Shown here piece by piece: positions 17,524 to 26,340 of a stretch of DNA of 64,000 bases (the stretch's first letter is position 1; each line of letters opens with the position of its first letter). The DNA is taken from assembly GCF_014646995.1 (NCBI RefSeq), contig NZ_BMOI01000005.1:1-64000 (forward strand). The letters run 5' to 3'. Source of the DNA: Curtobacterium luteum. Lineage in GTDB: Bacteria; Actinomycetota; Actinomycetes; Actinomycetales; Microbacteriaceae. Under the pieces are notes generated by a model. It was not told the DNA's origin and ran no database searches. It saw only the letters and a program-made list of their open reading frames with translations. The position numbers and the translations under genes were made by a program.

Positions 17524-17753
17524 GGTGTGTCCTCCAGGTCGGCTCCGACGGTAGGCCGCCGGACCTGTGGGCGACGGGTGCTTCCGAAGCGGAGCCTGAG
17601 GACTCGTGGAGCGTCGGTCGCGATGCGACCGCGGGACGGACGGGAGGGCCGCGACGGGACCGTGGGCCGGGAGGCGCGCGGCGCGACCGCGGGACGGACG
17701 GGAGGCCCGTGGCGGGTCCGCCACGGGCCTCCCGGCCGGTGCCTGGTCGCGGA
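17524..17753. repeat. Cluster of palindrome-family copies
   Basis: This gap holds a 23-bp direct repeat (17625-17647 and 17683-17705) made of GCGACCGCGGGACGGACGGG plus three bases, and a perfect palindrome with 16-bp arms (17700-17715 and 17718-17733). The palindrome lies just past the phosphatase stop and is probably its terminator. Confidence 0.6.
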
Positions 17754-19418
17754 TCAGGGCAGGTAGTACGTCGGGTTCGGCAGCTTGACGCTCCGGTCGG
17801 CGGAGCCGCCGATGAGGTCGCTGTACTGGTCGCCGAAGTTCGCCACGACGTCGTAGTGCCCGCCGGCACGCGACTCGATGTGCGCGCGGGTCTGCGACTT
17901 GTACTCGATCGTGGTGCACTTCGCGGTCGCGCACGAGATGTACGACGGCTGCTGCGAGGCGCCCGTGCCGGTCCACTTCGTGTAGTACGTGCGGTTGCCG
18001 TCCTGCTCGGCGGCGAACTGCGGGTACCCGACCTTCTGGAGGTTCTCGATCGTGGCGGTCTGCTGCGCCTCGTTGCGGCCGGTGAGCCCGATGATCGTGC
18101 AGCCCGAGCGCTCCGCGACGGACACGAGGGAGGTCATCGACGGGGTCGCCGGGAAGCGCTCGTCCTGCACCCACTCGTCCTGGAGCGTCGGGTCGAACAC
18201 GAAGTGCATGTCCGCGACCTCCATGTCGTACGTCCACAGGGTGGTGTCGTCGGCGTCGAGGACGATGGCCGGGTTGCGGTGGTGGCGCGACGCCACCGCG
18301 CACTGCGTGGCGACGATCGGCACCTGCTTCCGCACGATGGAGCGCATCTCGCGGATGTACGGGCTGTCGGCCTTGTCCGCGATCCCGGTGCCGGGGTCGC
18401 CGTAGTACGTGGCGATGGTCTTCTTGACGGAGTCGATGTTCGGGATGCCCTCGCCGCCCTGCGTCGCACCGGAGGAGCCGTCGGCCGCCATCCGGAAGTG
18501 CGTGCGCGGTGCCAGCCGGGGCTCGCTGAGCCCGGGCAGGTCAGTGGACGGCAGGAAGTACGTCGGGTTCGGGAGCTTGACCTGCTCCTCGGCGTACCCG
18601 CCCTGCAGGTCGGACCACTGGTCGCCGAGGTTGTCGACGATCGTGTAGCCGAGGTCCTGCTCGATGTGCTTCCGGGTCAGCGCCTTGTACTCGACGGTGG
18701 TGCACGAGGCCGCGGCGCACTGCACGTACGACGGCTGCTGGGACGCACCCTTGCCCGTCCACTTCGTGAAGTAGTGGTCCGAGGTGAAGCCCTGGTAGCC
18801 GACCTTCTCGAGGTTGGCGATCGTCGCGGCCTTCTGGTCGTCGTTCCGGCCGGTGAGGCCGAAGATCGTGAAGCCCATCGCCTTCGCGGTGTTCACGTAC
18901 GACACCATCGCGGGCACGGCCGGGAAGCGCTGGTCCTGGACCCAGACGTCCTGCTCGGTCGGGGAGAACACGAAGTGCATGTCCGCGACCTCCATGTCGT
19001 ACGTCCACAGCGTGGTGTCGTCGGCGTCGAGGACGATCGCGGGCTTCTCGTGCTTCGCGACCGCGCGGCGGTACTCGCCCCGGAGCTCCTTCGTCTGCTT
19101 CGTCATGATCGACCGCATCTCGCGGATGTACGGGCTGTCGACCTTGTCCGCGATGCCGGTGCCGGGGTCGCCGTAGTACGTGGCGATGGTCTTCTTGACG
19201 GAGTCGATGTTCGGGATGCCCTCGCCGCCCTGGGTCGCACCGGACGAGCCGTCGGCCGCCATCGTGAACGAGGTGCGCGGGGTGAGGTGGCCGTCGTGGT
19301 GGCCGTGGTCGTGCCCAGGGTGTGCGCTGGCGGAGAGGCTGCCGGTCAGGACGGAGCCGGCGACGAGCGCGGCCGTGGTCGTGGTGACGAGCACGGTGCG
19401 GCGGATCGGGAAGGGCAT
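17754..19418 (-). CDS. Secreted tandem-duplicated HAD acid phosphatase
   Basis: A 554-residue exported protein. The signal peptide ends around ASA-HPG (residue 32) and is followed by a His-rich stretch (HPGHDHGHHDGH). Two homologous phosphatase domains follow (about 45-290 and 305-554) of the class B/acid phosphatase, 5'-nucleotidase-like HAD type. Each keeps motif I DADDT (Asp131/Asp133 and Asp388/Asp390), motif II GLTGRN, the TKWTG lysine region and motif IV GDQxSD, so both appear active. They would release phosphate from organic esters outside the membrane. The DNA at the start of each domain is nearly identical over about 90 bases, implying recent duplication or gene conversion. It is divergent from the His/Asp-rich secreted protein. 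Confidence 0.92.
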   Translation of the reverse strand: MPFPIRRTVLVTTTTAALVAGSVLTGSLSASAHPGHDHGHHDGHLTPRTSFTMAADGSSGATQGGEGIPNIDSVKKTIATYYGDPGTGIADKVDSPYIREMRSIMTKQTKELRGEYRRAVAKHEKPAIVLDADDTTLWTYDMEVADMHFVFSPTEQDVWVQDQRFPAVPAMVSYVNTAKAMGFTIFGLTGRNDDQKAATIANLEKVGYQGFTSDHYFTKWTGKGASQQPSYVQCAAASCTTVEYKALTRKHIEQDLGYTIVDNLGDQWSDLQGGYAEEQVKLPNPTYFLPSTDLPGLSEPRLAPRTHFRMAADGSSGATQGGEGIPNIDSVKKTIATYYGDPGTGIADKADSPYIREMRSIVRKQVPIVATQCAVASRHHRNPAIVLDADDTTLWTYDMEVADMHFVFDPTLQDEWVQDERFPATPSMTSLVSVAERSGCTIIGLTGRNEAQQTATIENLQKVGYPQFAAEQDGNRTYYTKWTGTGASQQPSYISCATAKCTTIEYKSQTRAHIESRAGGHYDVVANFGDQYSDLIGGSADRSVKLPNPTYYLP

Positions 19419-19494
19419 CGGTGTCGCTTTCGATCGGTGGAGTGGCCCTCGAAGGGGGCACGACGACGACGGTAGCTGGGAGAACGCCCAGAGT

Positions 19495-19515
19495 CCAGTA
19501 CCGGGGTGGTACTGG
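19495..19515. promoter_or_regulatory. Inverted repeat in the phosphatase / His-Asp protein divergent promoter
   Basis: CCAGTACC (19495-19502) and GGTACTGG (19508-19515) form a perfect 8-bp inverted repeat with a 5-base spacer in the 245-bp divergent region. It is a good candidate operator for a dimeric regulator; which one is unknown. Confidence 0.5.
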
Positions 19516-19569
19516 TTGCGGACGTGGCGAGGAAGAACGACGGCCGCGGTTCGGTGCGCTGAAGCGGGC

Positions 19570-19595
19570 TTCAGTTCGCTTCAGCACGGGTTCAG
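19570..19595. promoter_or_regulatory. Direct TTCAG repeats, likely OmpR/PhoB-type regulator site
   Basis: TTCAG occurs at 19570, 19580 and 19591, spaced 10 and 11 bases, so all copies face the same side of the helix. Tandem half-sites one turn apart are the hallmark of OmpR/PhoB winged-helix regulators. The site is 69 bases before the start of the His/Asp-rich secreted protein, and an OmpR-type regulator gene lies just downstream of that gene. Confidence 0.55.
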
Positions 19596-19663
19596 TGCCT
19601 GCTCGCGATGGTTACGGCATCCCTTCCGGTTCGTCGGAGAACCGGTCCCGTCAGGAGGACGTC

Positions 19664-20305
19664 ATGACCAAGCACATCGCACACGCAAGCCGCTGGATCG
19701 TCGGGGGCGTCGCTGCTGCGGCCCTCGCGTTCGGCGGCGCCGGAGTGGCCTTCGCCGCGCAGGGCGCCGACGACCCGGCGCCGAGGGCGACCCCCTCGAC
19801 GATCAGCACCCCGGCTCCGCTCACCGCGACGACCTCGCCCGTCGCGACGGCATCGCCGACGGTGTCCTCGCCGGCACCGTCCTCGGGGTCGACGGCCCGA
19901 CCGGACGACCACGGGGTGCACGCGCCGGGGACGGACGACCACGGGGTGCACGCGCCGGGGACGGACGACCACGGGGTGCACGCGCCGGGGACGGACGACC
20001 ACGGGGTGCACGCGCCGGGGACCGACGACCACGGCGGCCAGGCGACGGCGACGGCGACGGCGGCCGCTCCCGGTGCTGGTGCTGGCGCTGTCGCTGGCGG
20101 GGAGGACCACGCGGCCACGGAGCGGCGCGGCCGGGGTGGTGCGGAGGACGCCGCGAGCCACCGGAGCGGCGAGCACGGGGCTGACGACGACCACGGCAGC
20201 CACCACAGCGACGATGACGGCGACCACCGCGGCGGCGATGACCACGGTGGAGACCAGCGCGGCGGCGACGACCACAGCGGTTCGGGCCACGGAGCCGACG
20301 ACTGA
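19664..20305 (+). CDS. Secreted His/Asp-rich repeat protein
   Basis: A 213-residue protein from ATG 19664, with GGAGG seven bases upstream. The signal peptide (IVGGVAAAALAFGGAGVAFA) ends near residue 32. Next comes a Thr/Ser/Pro-rich linker, then four exact copies of a ten-residue unit (DDHGVHAPGT) encoded by a 30-bp tandem repeat, and a C-terminal tail dominated by His, Asp and Gly (HHSDDDGDHRGGDDHGG). The composition suggests surface binding of divalent metal. It precedes an OmpR-type two-component system on the same strand, with regulator-like boxes upstream, so it is probably a target and perhaps the metal-sensing accessory. No known family is recognised. Confidence 0.8.
   Translation: MTKHIAHASRWIVGGVAAAALAFGGAGVAFAAQGADDPAPRATPSTISTPAPLTATTSPVATASPTVSSPAPSSGSTARPDDHGVHAPGTDDHGVHAPGTDDHGVHAPGTDDHGVHAPGTDDHGGQATATATAAAPGAGAGAVAGGEDHAATERRGRGGAEDAASHRSGEHGADDDHGSHHSDDDGDHRGGDDHGGDQRGGDDHSGSGHGADD
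19904..20023 (+). repeat. Four 30-bp tandem repeats
   Basis: Four exact copies of a 30-bp unit starting GACGACCACGGGGTGCACGC, at 19904, 19934, 19964 and 19994, followed by a degenerate fifth from 20024. Each encodes DDHGVHAPGT. Perfect identity at third positions implies recent expansion by slippage or recombination, and copy number is likely to vary between strains. Confidence 0.95.
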
Positions 20306-20466
20306 ACAGCAGTGCGGGGCGGTGCGGGGCGGTGCGCGGCAGGACCGGTTGCGGTGGTCCACATCGGTCCGCCCCGCCCGTCGGGGCCTGGTCCGGTGGG
20401 CCCTGGACCAGCATGATGGTGGACGGGCGCCCCTCCGGGCAGTTCGTCGGCAGGAGGTGGTGACAG

Positions 20467-21144
20467 GTGCGAGTACTGGTGGTCGAGGACCAGGCCGGCC
20501 TTGCGGACGGTCTTCGGATCGGGTTCGAGGCAGAGGGCTTCGCGGTGGACATCGCGACGAACGGCACCGACGGCCTCTGGATGGCCCGTGAGACCCGCTT
20601 CGACGTCATCGTGCTCGATGTGATGCTGCCGGGCATGAGCGGCTACAGCGTCTGCCGAGAACTCCGCGCCGAGGGCAACTGGGTGCCGATCCTCATGCTG
20701 ACCGCCAAGTCGGGGGAGTGAGACCAGGTCGAGGGGCTCGACACCGGAGCGGACGACTACCTGACGAAGCCGTTCTCGTTCGCCGTGCTCCTCGCACACG
20801 TCCGAGCGTTGATCCGACGCGGAGCACGTGAGCGTCCGGCCGAACTGCGTGCGGGCGACCTCTGCCTCGACCCCGCGCGACGCGAGTTGCGGCGCGGCGA
20901 CGACCTCGTCCCGTTGACCGCCCGGGAGTTCTCGGTGATGGAGTTCCTCATGCGGCACGCGGGCGACGTCGTCACGAAGCGGGCCGTGCTCGAGGGGGTC
21001 TGGAACGACGACTTCGACGGCGACCCCAACATCGTCGAGGTCTACGTCGGCCACCTCCGCAACAAGGTCGACCGCCCGTTCGGACGGTCCGCCATCCTCA
21101 CGGTGCGCGGCGCCGGGTACCGGTTGGCGGCCGACGGTGGCTGA
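20467..21144 (+). pseudogene. OmpR-family response regulator interrupted by TGA at a Trp position
   Basis: A 226-codon frame from GTG 20467 (AGGAGGTGG upstream). Codons 1-84 encode a receiver with acidic residues near position 8 and phospho-acceptor Asp51 (VIVLDVMLPGMSGY). Codon 85 is TGA (20719-20721) where relatives of this branch commonly carry an aromatic residue (KSGE-stop-DQVEG); TGG would restore it. The rest of the receiver (GADDYLTKPFSF) and a full winged-helix domain (LTAREFSVMEFLMRH, NIVEVYVGHLRNKVD) follow in the same frame. If TGA terminates, the product lacks the conserved Lys and the DNA-binding domain and is inactive. The downstream kinase overlaps it by eight bases and is intact. 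Confidence 0.88.
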
Positions 21145-22975
21145 TCGTCCCCGGTTCCGCTTGCGGAACCCGTCCCTGCGCTTCCGGATCACCCTCTCGG
21201 CCGTCGCGGTGGTCGGGGTCACGCTCGTCGTCGCCTCGACGGTCTTCGCGGTCGTCCAGGCCGCGGTGCTCGACCAGGGGGTGACGAGCCGGGCGACCGC
21301 TGCCGCCGACCGGGTCCTGGCGCAGCTCGAGGCCGGAGCGTCACCGGCGTCGGCGGTCGGTGTGGCGCGCGCGTCGCTCGCGGAGGACGGGTTCGTCGTC
21401 GTGCAGTCGGCGGACAGCGCGCGGGTCCTCGCGTCCGGCGGCGACCCGGCAGCGGTCCGTGCCTACACGCCGCGGGCCGACGGTGATCCTGGGTCGTCGA
21501 TGCGCTTCGGCTCGCGCGTCTACCGTCTCGCCTCCAGTGGCGCGACCGACCGGAGCACGCCGGCACCGACGGTCACCGTCGCACCACCCGGGTCCGAGGA
21601 CTCCGGCGGCGGCCGGGGCGGGGGGAGCGACGACTCCGGTGTCAGCGGGGCACCCAGCGGGGGCTCGGACGACACCGGCGGGTCCGGTGGGGGGTCGGAC
21701 GACTCCGGCGGCGGCTCGCGTGGCGGCTCCGGCGGCGGTTCGGACGACACCGGCGGGTCCGGCGGGAGTTCGGACGACTCCGGCGGTGGTTCGGGTTCCG
21801 GCGGTGGTTCGGGGTCCAGCGGTGGTTCGGGTTCCGGTGACGTGTCCGGGACGGCCGACATCTCGGGACACGGCGGTCACGGGAGCGACGACGCTGCTGC
21901 GGGGGACGGTGGGGCGACACGCCTGGTGTCGTTCGACCGTGCCACCGCGGCCACCGGGAGGCCGAGCGAGGACTCGGCGACCGCAGCATCCGACTACCTC
22001 GTCGTCGCCGGGCTCTCCACGGAGTCGACGGACGCGGTGACGAGCGCGACCCGGACGATCCTGGTCGTCGCGGTGCCGCTCCTCCTGCTCGTCATGGGAG
22101 CGACGACCTGGTTCGTCGTCGGCCGCGCCCTCCGCCCGGTCGAACGGATGCGCCGACAGGTCGCCGGCATCACCGCCGCACACCTCTCGGAGCGGGTCCC
22201 CGATCCCGGCGGCGCGGACGAGGTCGCCCGGCTCGCAGCGACCCTCAACGCGATGCTCGACCGGCTCGATGCGTCGGCGGCCGCACAGCGACGGTTCGTG
22301 TCCGATGCTTCGCACGAGCTCCGGTCGCCCCTCGCCGTGATGCGCCAGCACGCGGAGGTCGCGAAGGCGTACCCGGACCGGCTGCCGCAGGACCGCCTCG
22401 CGGACACCGTCCTGCACGAGGGCACCCGCCTCGCCGACCTCGTCTCGGCGATGCTCGTCCTGGCGAAGACGGACGAGGGCGCCCTGCCGGTGGCCCGCGA
22501 GGACGTCGACCTCGACGACCTCGTCGGCGCGGAGGCCGCCCGGCTGCGGACCACCGGCCGGCTGCGGGTCGACTCCGCACGGGTGCGCGCCGTCCGTGTG
22601 ACCGGCGACCCGGGCCTCCTCGCACAGCTCCTCCGGAACCTCGCCGACAACGCCGCGCGGCACGCGACCTCGACCGTCGCGTTCGAGCTCGGCACCGCGG
22701 GAGCCCACCTGGCGGTCCTGGCGGTCGAGGACGACGGAGCGGGCATCGCCGACACCGACCGCGAGCGCGTGTTCGACCGGTTCGTCCGGCTCGACGAAGC
22801 CCGCGCCCGGGAGTCCGGCGGCTCCGGACTCGGCCTCGCGATCGTCCGCGGCATCGTCGAGGCACACGGCGGTTCCGTGCACGTCGAGCGAGCGGCGCTG
22901 GGCGGCGCGCGCTTCGTCGTGACGCTGCCGCTCGCCGAGGCCGATCCGGCGGCCGGGGACGACGCCGACGCCTGA
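21137..22975 (+). CDS. Sensor histidine kinase with Gly/Ser/Asp-rich extracytoplasmic insert
   Basis: A 612-residue EnvZ/QseC-type kinase. Helix 1 is at about residues 18-40 and helix 2 at about 308-330. Between them, roughly residues 150-245 are low-complexity repeats of the form GGSDDSGGGS inside an otherwise short sensor domain. After helix 2 come HAMP (RALRPVERMRRQVAGI), the H-box SDASHELRSPLAVMRQHAEV, the N-box NLADNAARHA and the G boxes DDGAGIAD and GSGLGLAIV; the core is complete. Asp-rich flexible inserts could bind cations. It overlaps the regulator gene by eight bases. If the regulator is truly broken, this kinase lacks its cognate partner. Confidence 0.92.
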   Translation: MADRPRFRLRNPSLRFRITLSAVAVVGVTLVVASTVFAVVQAAVLDQGVTSRATAAADRVLAQLEAGASPASAVGVARASLAEDGFVVVQSADSARVLASGGDPAAVRAYTPRADGDPGSSMRFGSRVYRLASSGATDRSTPAPTVTVAPPGSEDSGGGRGGGSDDSGVSGAPSGGSDDTGGSGGGSDDSGGGSRGGSGGGSDDTGGSGGSSDDSGGGSGSGGGSGSSGGSGSGDVSGTADISGHGGHGSDDAAAGDGGATRLVSFDRATAATGRPSEDSATAASDYLVVAGLSTESTDAVTSATRTILVVAVPLLLLVMGATTWFVVGRALRPVERMRRQVAGITAAHLSERVPDPGGADEVARLAATLNAMLDRLDASAAAQRRFVSDASHELRSPLAVMRQHAEVAKAYPDRLPQDRLADTVLHEGTRLADLVSAMLVLAKTDEGALPVAREDVDLDDLVGAEAARLRTTGRLRVDSARVRAVRVTGDPGLLAQLLRNLADNAARHATSTVAFELGTAGAHLAVLAVEDDGAGIADTDRERVFDRFVRLDEARARESGGSGLGLAIVRGIVEAHGGSVHVERAALGGARFVVTLPLAEADPAAGDDADA

Positions 22976-23064
22976 TGTGCGCCACCTGCGAGCGCACGGC
23001 CCGCGCTGGTGCGAGGATGATCCGCGGTCGTCGCCCGGGCGACCACGCAACGGAAGAGACGAGC

Positions 23065-25071
23065 GTGACCGAGACCCGCTCTCACACACCCGCGACCGGC
23101 TCCGGCCCCGCCGCCGGTACCGCCGCCGACAACGCTGCCGTCAACGCCGCGGGCGGCTCCGGCGACGACGCCGGACACGGCCCCGGCAAGGGCGTCGCCG
23201 CACTCGCACTCGCAGCCCTCGGTGTCGTCTTCGGCGACATCGGTACCAGTCCGCTCTACGCACTCCGGACCGTGTTCACCATCGACGGCGGCATCGTCAA
23301 GGCCAACGAGGAGGACGTCTACGGCGTCATCTCGATGATGTTCTGGAGCGTCACGATCATCGTGTCGATCAAGTACGTCCTCGTCCTCATGCGCGCCGAC
23401 AACAACGGGGAGGGCGGGGTGATGGCGCTCGCCGCCCTCGCCCGTCGGCTGTACGCGAAGCGGCGGGGCGGCGCGACGATCTTCCTCGTGATCGGCATCG
23501 TCGGCGTCTCGCTGTTCTACGGCGACTCGGTGATCACTCCAGCGGTGTCGGTGCTCTCCGCGGTCGAGGGGCTCCAGACCGCCACACCGAGCATCGAGCA
23601 CCTCATCGTCCCGATCGCCGCGGTCATCCTGGTGGTGCTGTTCGCCGTGCAGCGCTTCGGCACCGGCAAGGTCGGCAACCTCTTCGGCCCGGTGATGCTG
23701 CTCTGGTTCCTCGTGATCGCCGCGGCCGGCGTCCCGCACATCCTGCAGGACCCTGGCGTCCTGCAGGGGCTCTCGCCGACCTTCGCGATCCAGTTCCTGA
23801 TCGCCCATCCGTACATCACCTTCGTCGCCATGGGTGCCGTCGTCCTGGTCATCACCGGCGCCGAGGCGCTCTACGCCGACATGGGGCACTTCGGACGGAA
23901 GCCGATCCTCCGCGCCTGGTTCTTCGTCGTGTTCCCCGCGCTCGTGCTGAACTACCTCGGCCAGGCCTCGCTCGTCCTCCGTGACCCGTCGGCCGCGAAG
24001 GACCCGTTCTTCCTGCTCTTCCCCAGCGGACTGCAGCTGCCCGTCGTGGTGCTCGCGACCGCCGCGACCGTGATCGCCAGCCAGGCGGTCATCTCCGGGG
24101 CGTTCTCGCTCAGCCGCCAGGCCGTGCAACTCGGGCTGCTGCCGCCGCTGACGATCCGGCAGACCTCCCGGCAGGAAGGCGGCCAGATCTACCTGCCGGC
24201 CGTGAACCTCCTCCTGTTCATCGGTGTCATGGCCGTGATGCTCACGTTTCGCTCCTCGGCGAGCCTCGCGACCGCGTACGGCGTGTCGGTCACCGGGGCG
24301 CTCGTCGTCGACACCCTCCTGCTGCTGCTCGTGGTCAAGCCGCTGTGGCACTGGGCGACGTGGAAGCTCGTCCTCGCGGCCGTCGTGTTCGGCGGGCTCG
24401 AGCTGACGTTCCTCGCGGGCAACCTCTCGAAGATCGTGCACGGTGGCTGGGTCCCGCTCCTCATCGCCCTGGCGGTGATCACGCTCATGACGACGTGGCG
24501 CCGCGGCCGGCAGCTCGTGCAGGAGGAGCGCAAGGAACGCGAGGGCTCGCTCGCCGACTTCATCGAGAAGATCAACACCAAGGGCATCCCGCGCGTCCAG
24601 GGCATCGCGGTGTTCCCGCACCCGAACAAGGAGACGACACCGCTCGCTCTCCGCGCGAACGTCGAGCACAACCACGTGGTGCACCGGACCGTCATCATCG
24701 TCTCGGTCATCACCGCGAACGTGCCGCACGTGCCGCACGCGAAGGCGTTCTTCCGCGACGACCTCGGCTACGAGGACGACGGCATCGACCACATCACGAT
24801 CAAGTTCGGGTTCTCGGACGACCAGGACCTCCCGCGGGCGTTGCACGCGGCGTGCCTGGCCGAGGTCCTCGACCTGGACCCGGACGAGATGGAGCGTGCC
24901 TCGTTCTTCATCTCGCGCGGGGCGCTCCGGCCGCAGCCCGGCAACCGCGGCATGGTGAGCTGGCGGAAGAAGCTGTTCGTCGGGCTCGCGCACAACGCCG
25001 CCGACCCGGCGGCTCGCTTCGGTCTGCCGGCACAGCGCACGGTGACGATGGGCAGCGACGTCGAACTCTGA
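23065..25071 (+). CDS. kup: Kup-type potassium uptake protein
   Basis: A 668-residue KUP/HAK/KT transporter. I chose GTG 23065; the frame is open upstream without a better ribosome site. After a roughly 45-residue Gly/Ala-rich tail the family hallmark GVVFGDIGTSPLYALRTVF appears, followed by twelve expected helices including YGDSVITPAVSVLSAVEGL, GAEALYADMGHFG and GGWVPLLIALA, and a cytoplasmic C-terminal domain of about 200 residues. It imports K+ with protons, mainly at low external potassium or acid pH. It follows the two-component genes by 89 bases on the same strand, so regulation by that system is possible but not shown. Confidence 0.95.
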   Translation: MTETRSHTPATGSGPAAGTAADNAAVNAAGGSGDDAGHGPGKGVAALALAALGVVFGDIGTSPLYALRTVFTIDGGIVKANEEDVYGVISMMFWSVTIIVSIKYVLVLMRADNNGEGGVMALAALARRLYAKRRGGATIFLVIGIVGVSLFYGDSVITPAVSVLSAVEGLQTATPSIEHLIVPIAAVILVVLFAVQRFGTGKVGNLFGPVMLLWFLVIAAAGVPHILQDPGVLQGLSPTFAIQFLIAHPYITFVAMGAVVLVITGAEALYADMGHFGRKPILRAWFFVVFPALVLNYLGQASLVLRDPSAAKDPFFLLFPSGLQLPVVVLATAATVIASQAVISGAFSLSRQAVQLGLLPPLTIRQTSRQEGGQIYLPAVNLLLFIGVMAVMLTFRSSASLATAYGVSVTGALVVDTLLLLLVVKPLWHWATWKLVLAAVVFGGLELTFLAGNLSKIVHGGWVPLLIALAVITLMTTWRRGRQLVQEERKEREGSLADFIEKINTKGIPRVQGIAVFPHPNKETTPLALRANVEHNHVVHRTVIIVSVITANVPHVPHAKAFFRDDLGYEDDGIDHITIKFGFSDDQDLPRALHAACLAEVLDLDPDEMERASFFISRGALRPQPGNRGMVSWRKKLFVGLAHNAADPAARFGLPAQRTVTMGSDVEL

Positions 25072-25114
25072 CGCCCGCTCCGGCGCGAGCGCCGTCCGGC
25101 ACGCGCCCGCCCCG

Positions 25115-25990
25115 TCAGTGCGCGCGACCCCGCAGCCGTCCGAAGCCGAGCACGACCCCGACGACGACCATGCCGAGCGCGAGACCGAGGACGGCCGAGA
25201 CCGCGGTGTCGACGATCCACGTCACCACGGGCCCTGCGGCCTCGATGGCGTGTTCGACGGCGTGCAGCAGGTCGTCGGGCCCGTGCCAGAACGTCTCCGC
25301 GAGGTTCTGGATCACCAGATGGCCACCGACCCACAGCATCGCGACGGTCCCGACCACGCCGATCACCCGGAACACGGTGGGCATCGCACGGACCACCCGG
25401 GCGCCCGCCCGCCGGGTCGAGCGCGACGGGTTCTTCATCATCTGCAGCCCGATGTCGTCGATCTTCACGAGCAGCGCCACGGCGCCGTAGACCGCGAGGG
25501 TCATCACCAGACCGATGACGAGCAGCGCGCCGACCGTCGGCCAGAACCCCAGGTCGGGATCGAGTCCGGCGAGCGCGATGAGCATGATCTCGGTGCTGAG
25601 GATGAGGTCCGTGCGGATGGCGCCGAACACGAGCTTCGGTTCGGTCGTCGGGGTCTCGGCGCCGGACTCGTGGTGCGTGCCGAACCACTCGGTGACCTTC
25701 TCGGCCCCCTCGAAGCAGAGGTACGTGCCGCCGATGAGGAGCAGCCACGGCAGCACCCACGGCGCGAACGCGGAGAGCAGGAGCGCCAGCGGGATGATGA
25801 TGACGAACTTGTTGAACAGGCTGCCGAGCGCGATGCGCCCGACGACGGGGAGCTCCCGTGCCGGCGCGATCCCCTGCACGTACTGCGGCGTCACGGCGGC
25901 GTCGTCGATGACCACGCCCGCCGTCTTCGCACTCGCCTTCAGTGCGGCGGACAGGATGTCGTCGACGACCGCGAGCAACCCCGCTGACAT
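25115..25990 (-). CDS. DUF808-family membrane protein
   Basis: A 291-residue protein with about six to seven predicted helices. The start MSAGLLAVVDDILSAALKAS, the region DDAAVTPQYVQGIAPARELPVV and the segment GTYLCFEGAEKV are characteristic of the DUF808 (YedI-like) family, whose function is not established. A short Pro/Thr-rich loop (HHESGAETPTTEP) replaces the usual middle loop. It is convergent with kup and separated by 43 bases. No transport substrate is assigned. Confidence 0.88.
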   Translation of the reverse strand: MSAGLLAVVDDILSAALKASAKTAGVVIDDAAVTPQYVQGIAPARELPVVGRIALGSLFNKFVIIIPLALLLSAFAPWVLPWLLLIGGTYLCFEGAEKVTEWFGTHHESGAETPTTEPKLVFGAIRTDLILSTEIMLIALAGLDPDLGFWPTVGALLVIGLVMTLAVYGAVALLVKIDDIGLQMMKNPSRSTRRAGARVVRAMPTVFRVIGVVGTVAMLWVGGHLVIQNLAETFWHGPDDLLHAVEHAIEAAGPVVTWIVDTAVSAVLGLALGMVVVGVVLGFGRLRGRAH

Positions 25991-26062
25991 GCTGATCTCC
26001 TCGTGCCGGACCAGCCGGTTGCTGTCCGACCGCTCAGCCTAGCGGCCGGGTGCTGCGCACGA

Positions 26063-26108
26063 ACGGACGGGAGGCTCGGTGCCAGCCGGCACCGCGCCTC
26101 CCGTCCGT
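26063..26108. terminator. Palindrome-family terminator
   Basis: ACGGACGGGAGGC (26063-26075) pairs with GCCTCCCGTCCGT (26096-26108), with an inner GGTGCC/GGCACC pair, giving a near-complete palindrome. It lies past the stop of the minus-strand 41-aa gene and upstream of the DUF808 gene. Confidence 0.65.
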
Positions 26109-26139
26109 CAGGTGGTCGCGTGAGCGACCTCGGATCGCG

Positions 26140-26265
26140 TCAGCGACCGTCGTTGATGAGTCCGAGCCACCGACCGAAGCGCTGCTCCGGCGCGTCGTGC
26201 AGCGACGGCACGGGGCGGCAGCGCTTCTCGTCGCGGTCGGTCGGCTGGGGGTCGGTCTGGATCAT
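26140..26265 (-). CDS. Hypothetical 41-aa protein
   Basis: A very short gene. ATG 26265 follows GAGGAGC by about four bases. The product is hydrophilic (MIQTDPQPTDRDEKRCRPVP to LGLINDGR), has one Cys and carries no signal or membrane helix. A conserved-looking GRWLGLINDGR ending and the strong ribosome site argue for real coding. A palindromic terminator follows. I do not recognise the family. Confidence 0.5.
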   Translation of the reverse strand: MIQTDPQPTDRDEKRCRPVPSLHDAPEQRFGRWLGLINDGR

Positions 26266-26340
26266 GGCTCGCTCCTCGTGAGATCGGTGTTCATGTGTAC
26301 GCCGGAGCGGCTGGGTCCATTCCCGGACCGTACGACCGCG

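Noticed and set aside
19904..20023. 30-bp repeats considered as CRISPR repeats
   Set aside because: Exact head-to-tail copies without spacers, inside a coding sequence that they keep in frame.
20719..20721. TGA as selenocysteine
   Set aside because: Response regulators of this kind have no selenocysteine at this position, no adjacent SECIS-like stem was apparent, and a Trp-to-stop change explains it more simply.
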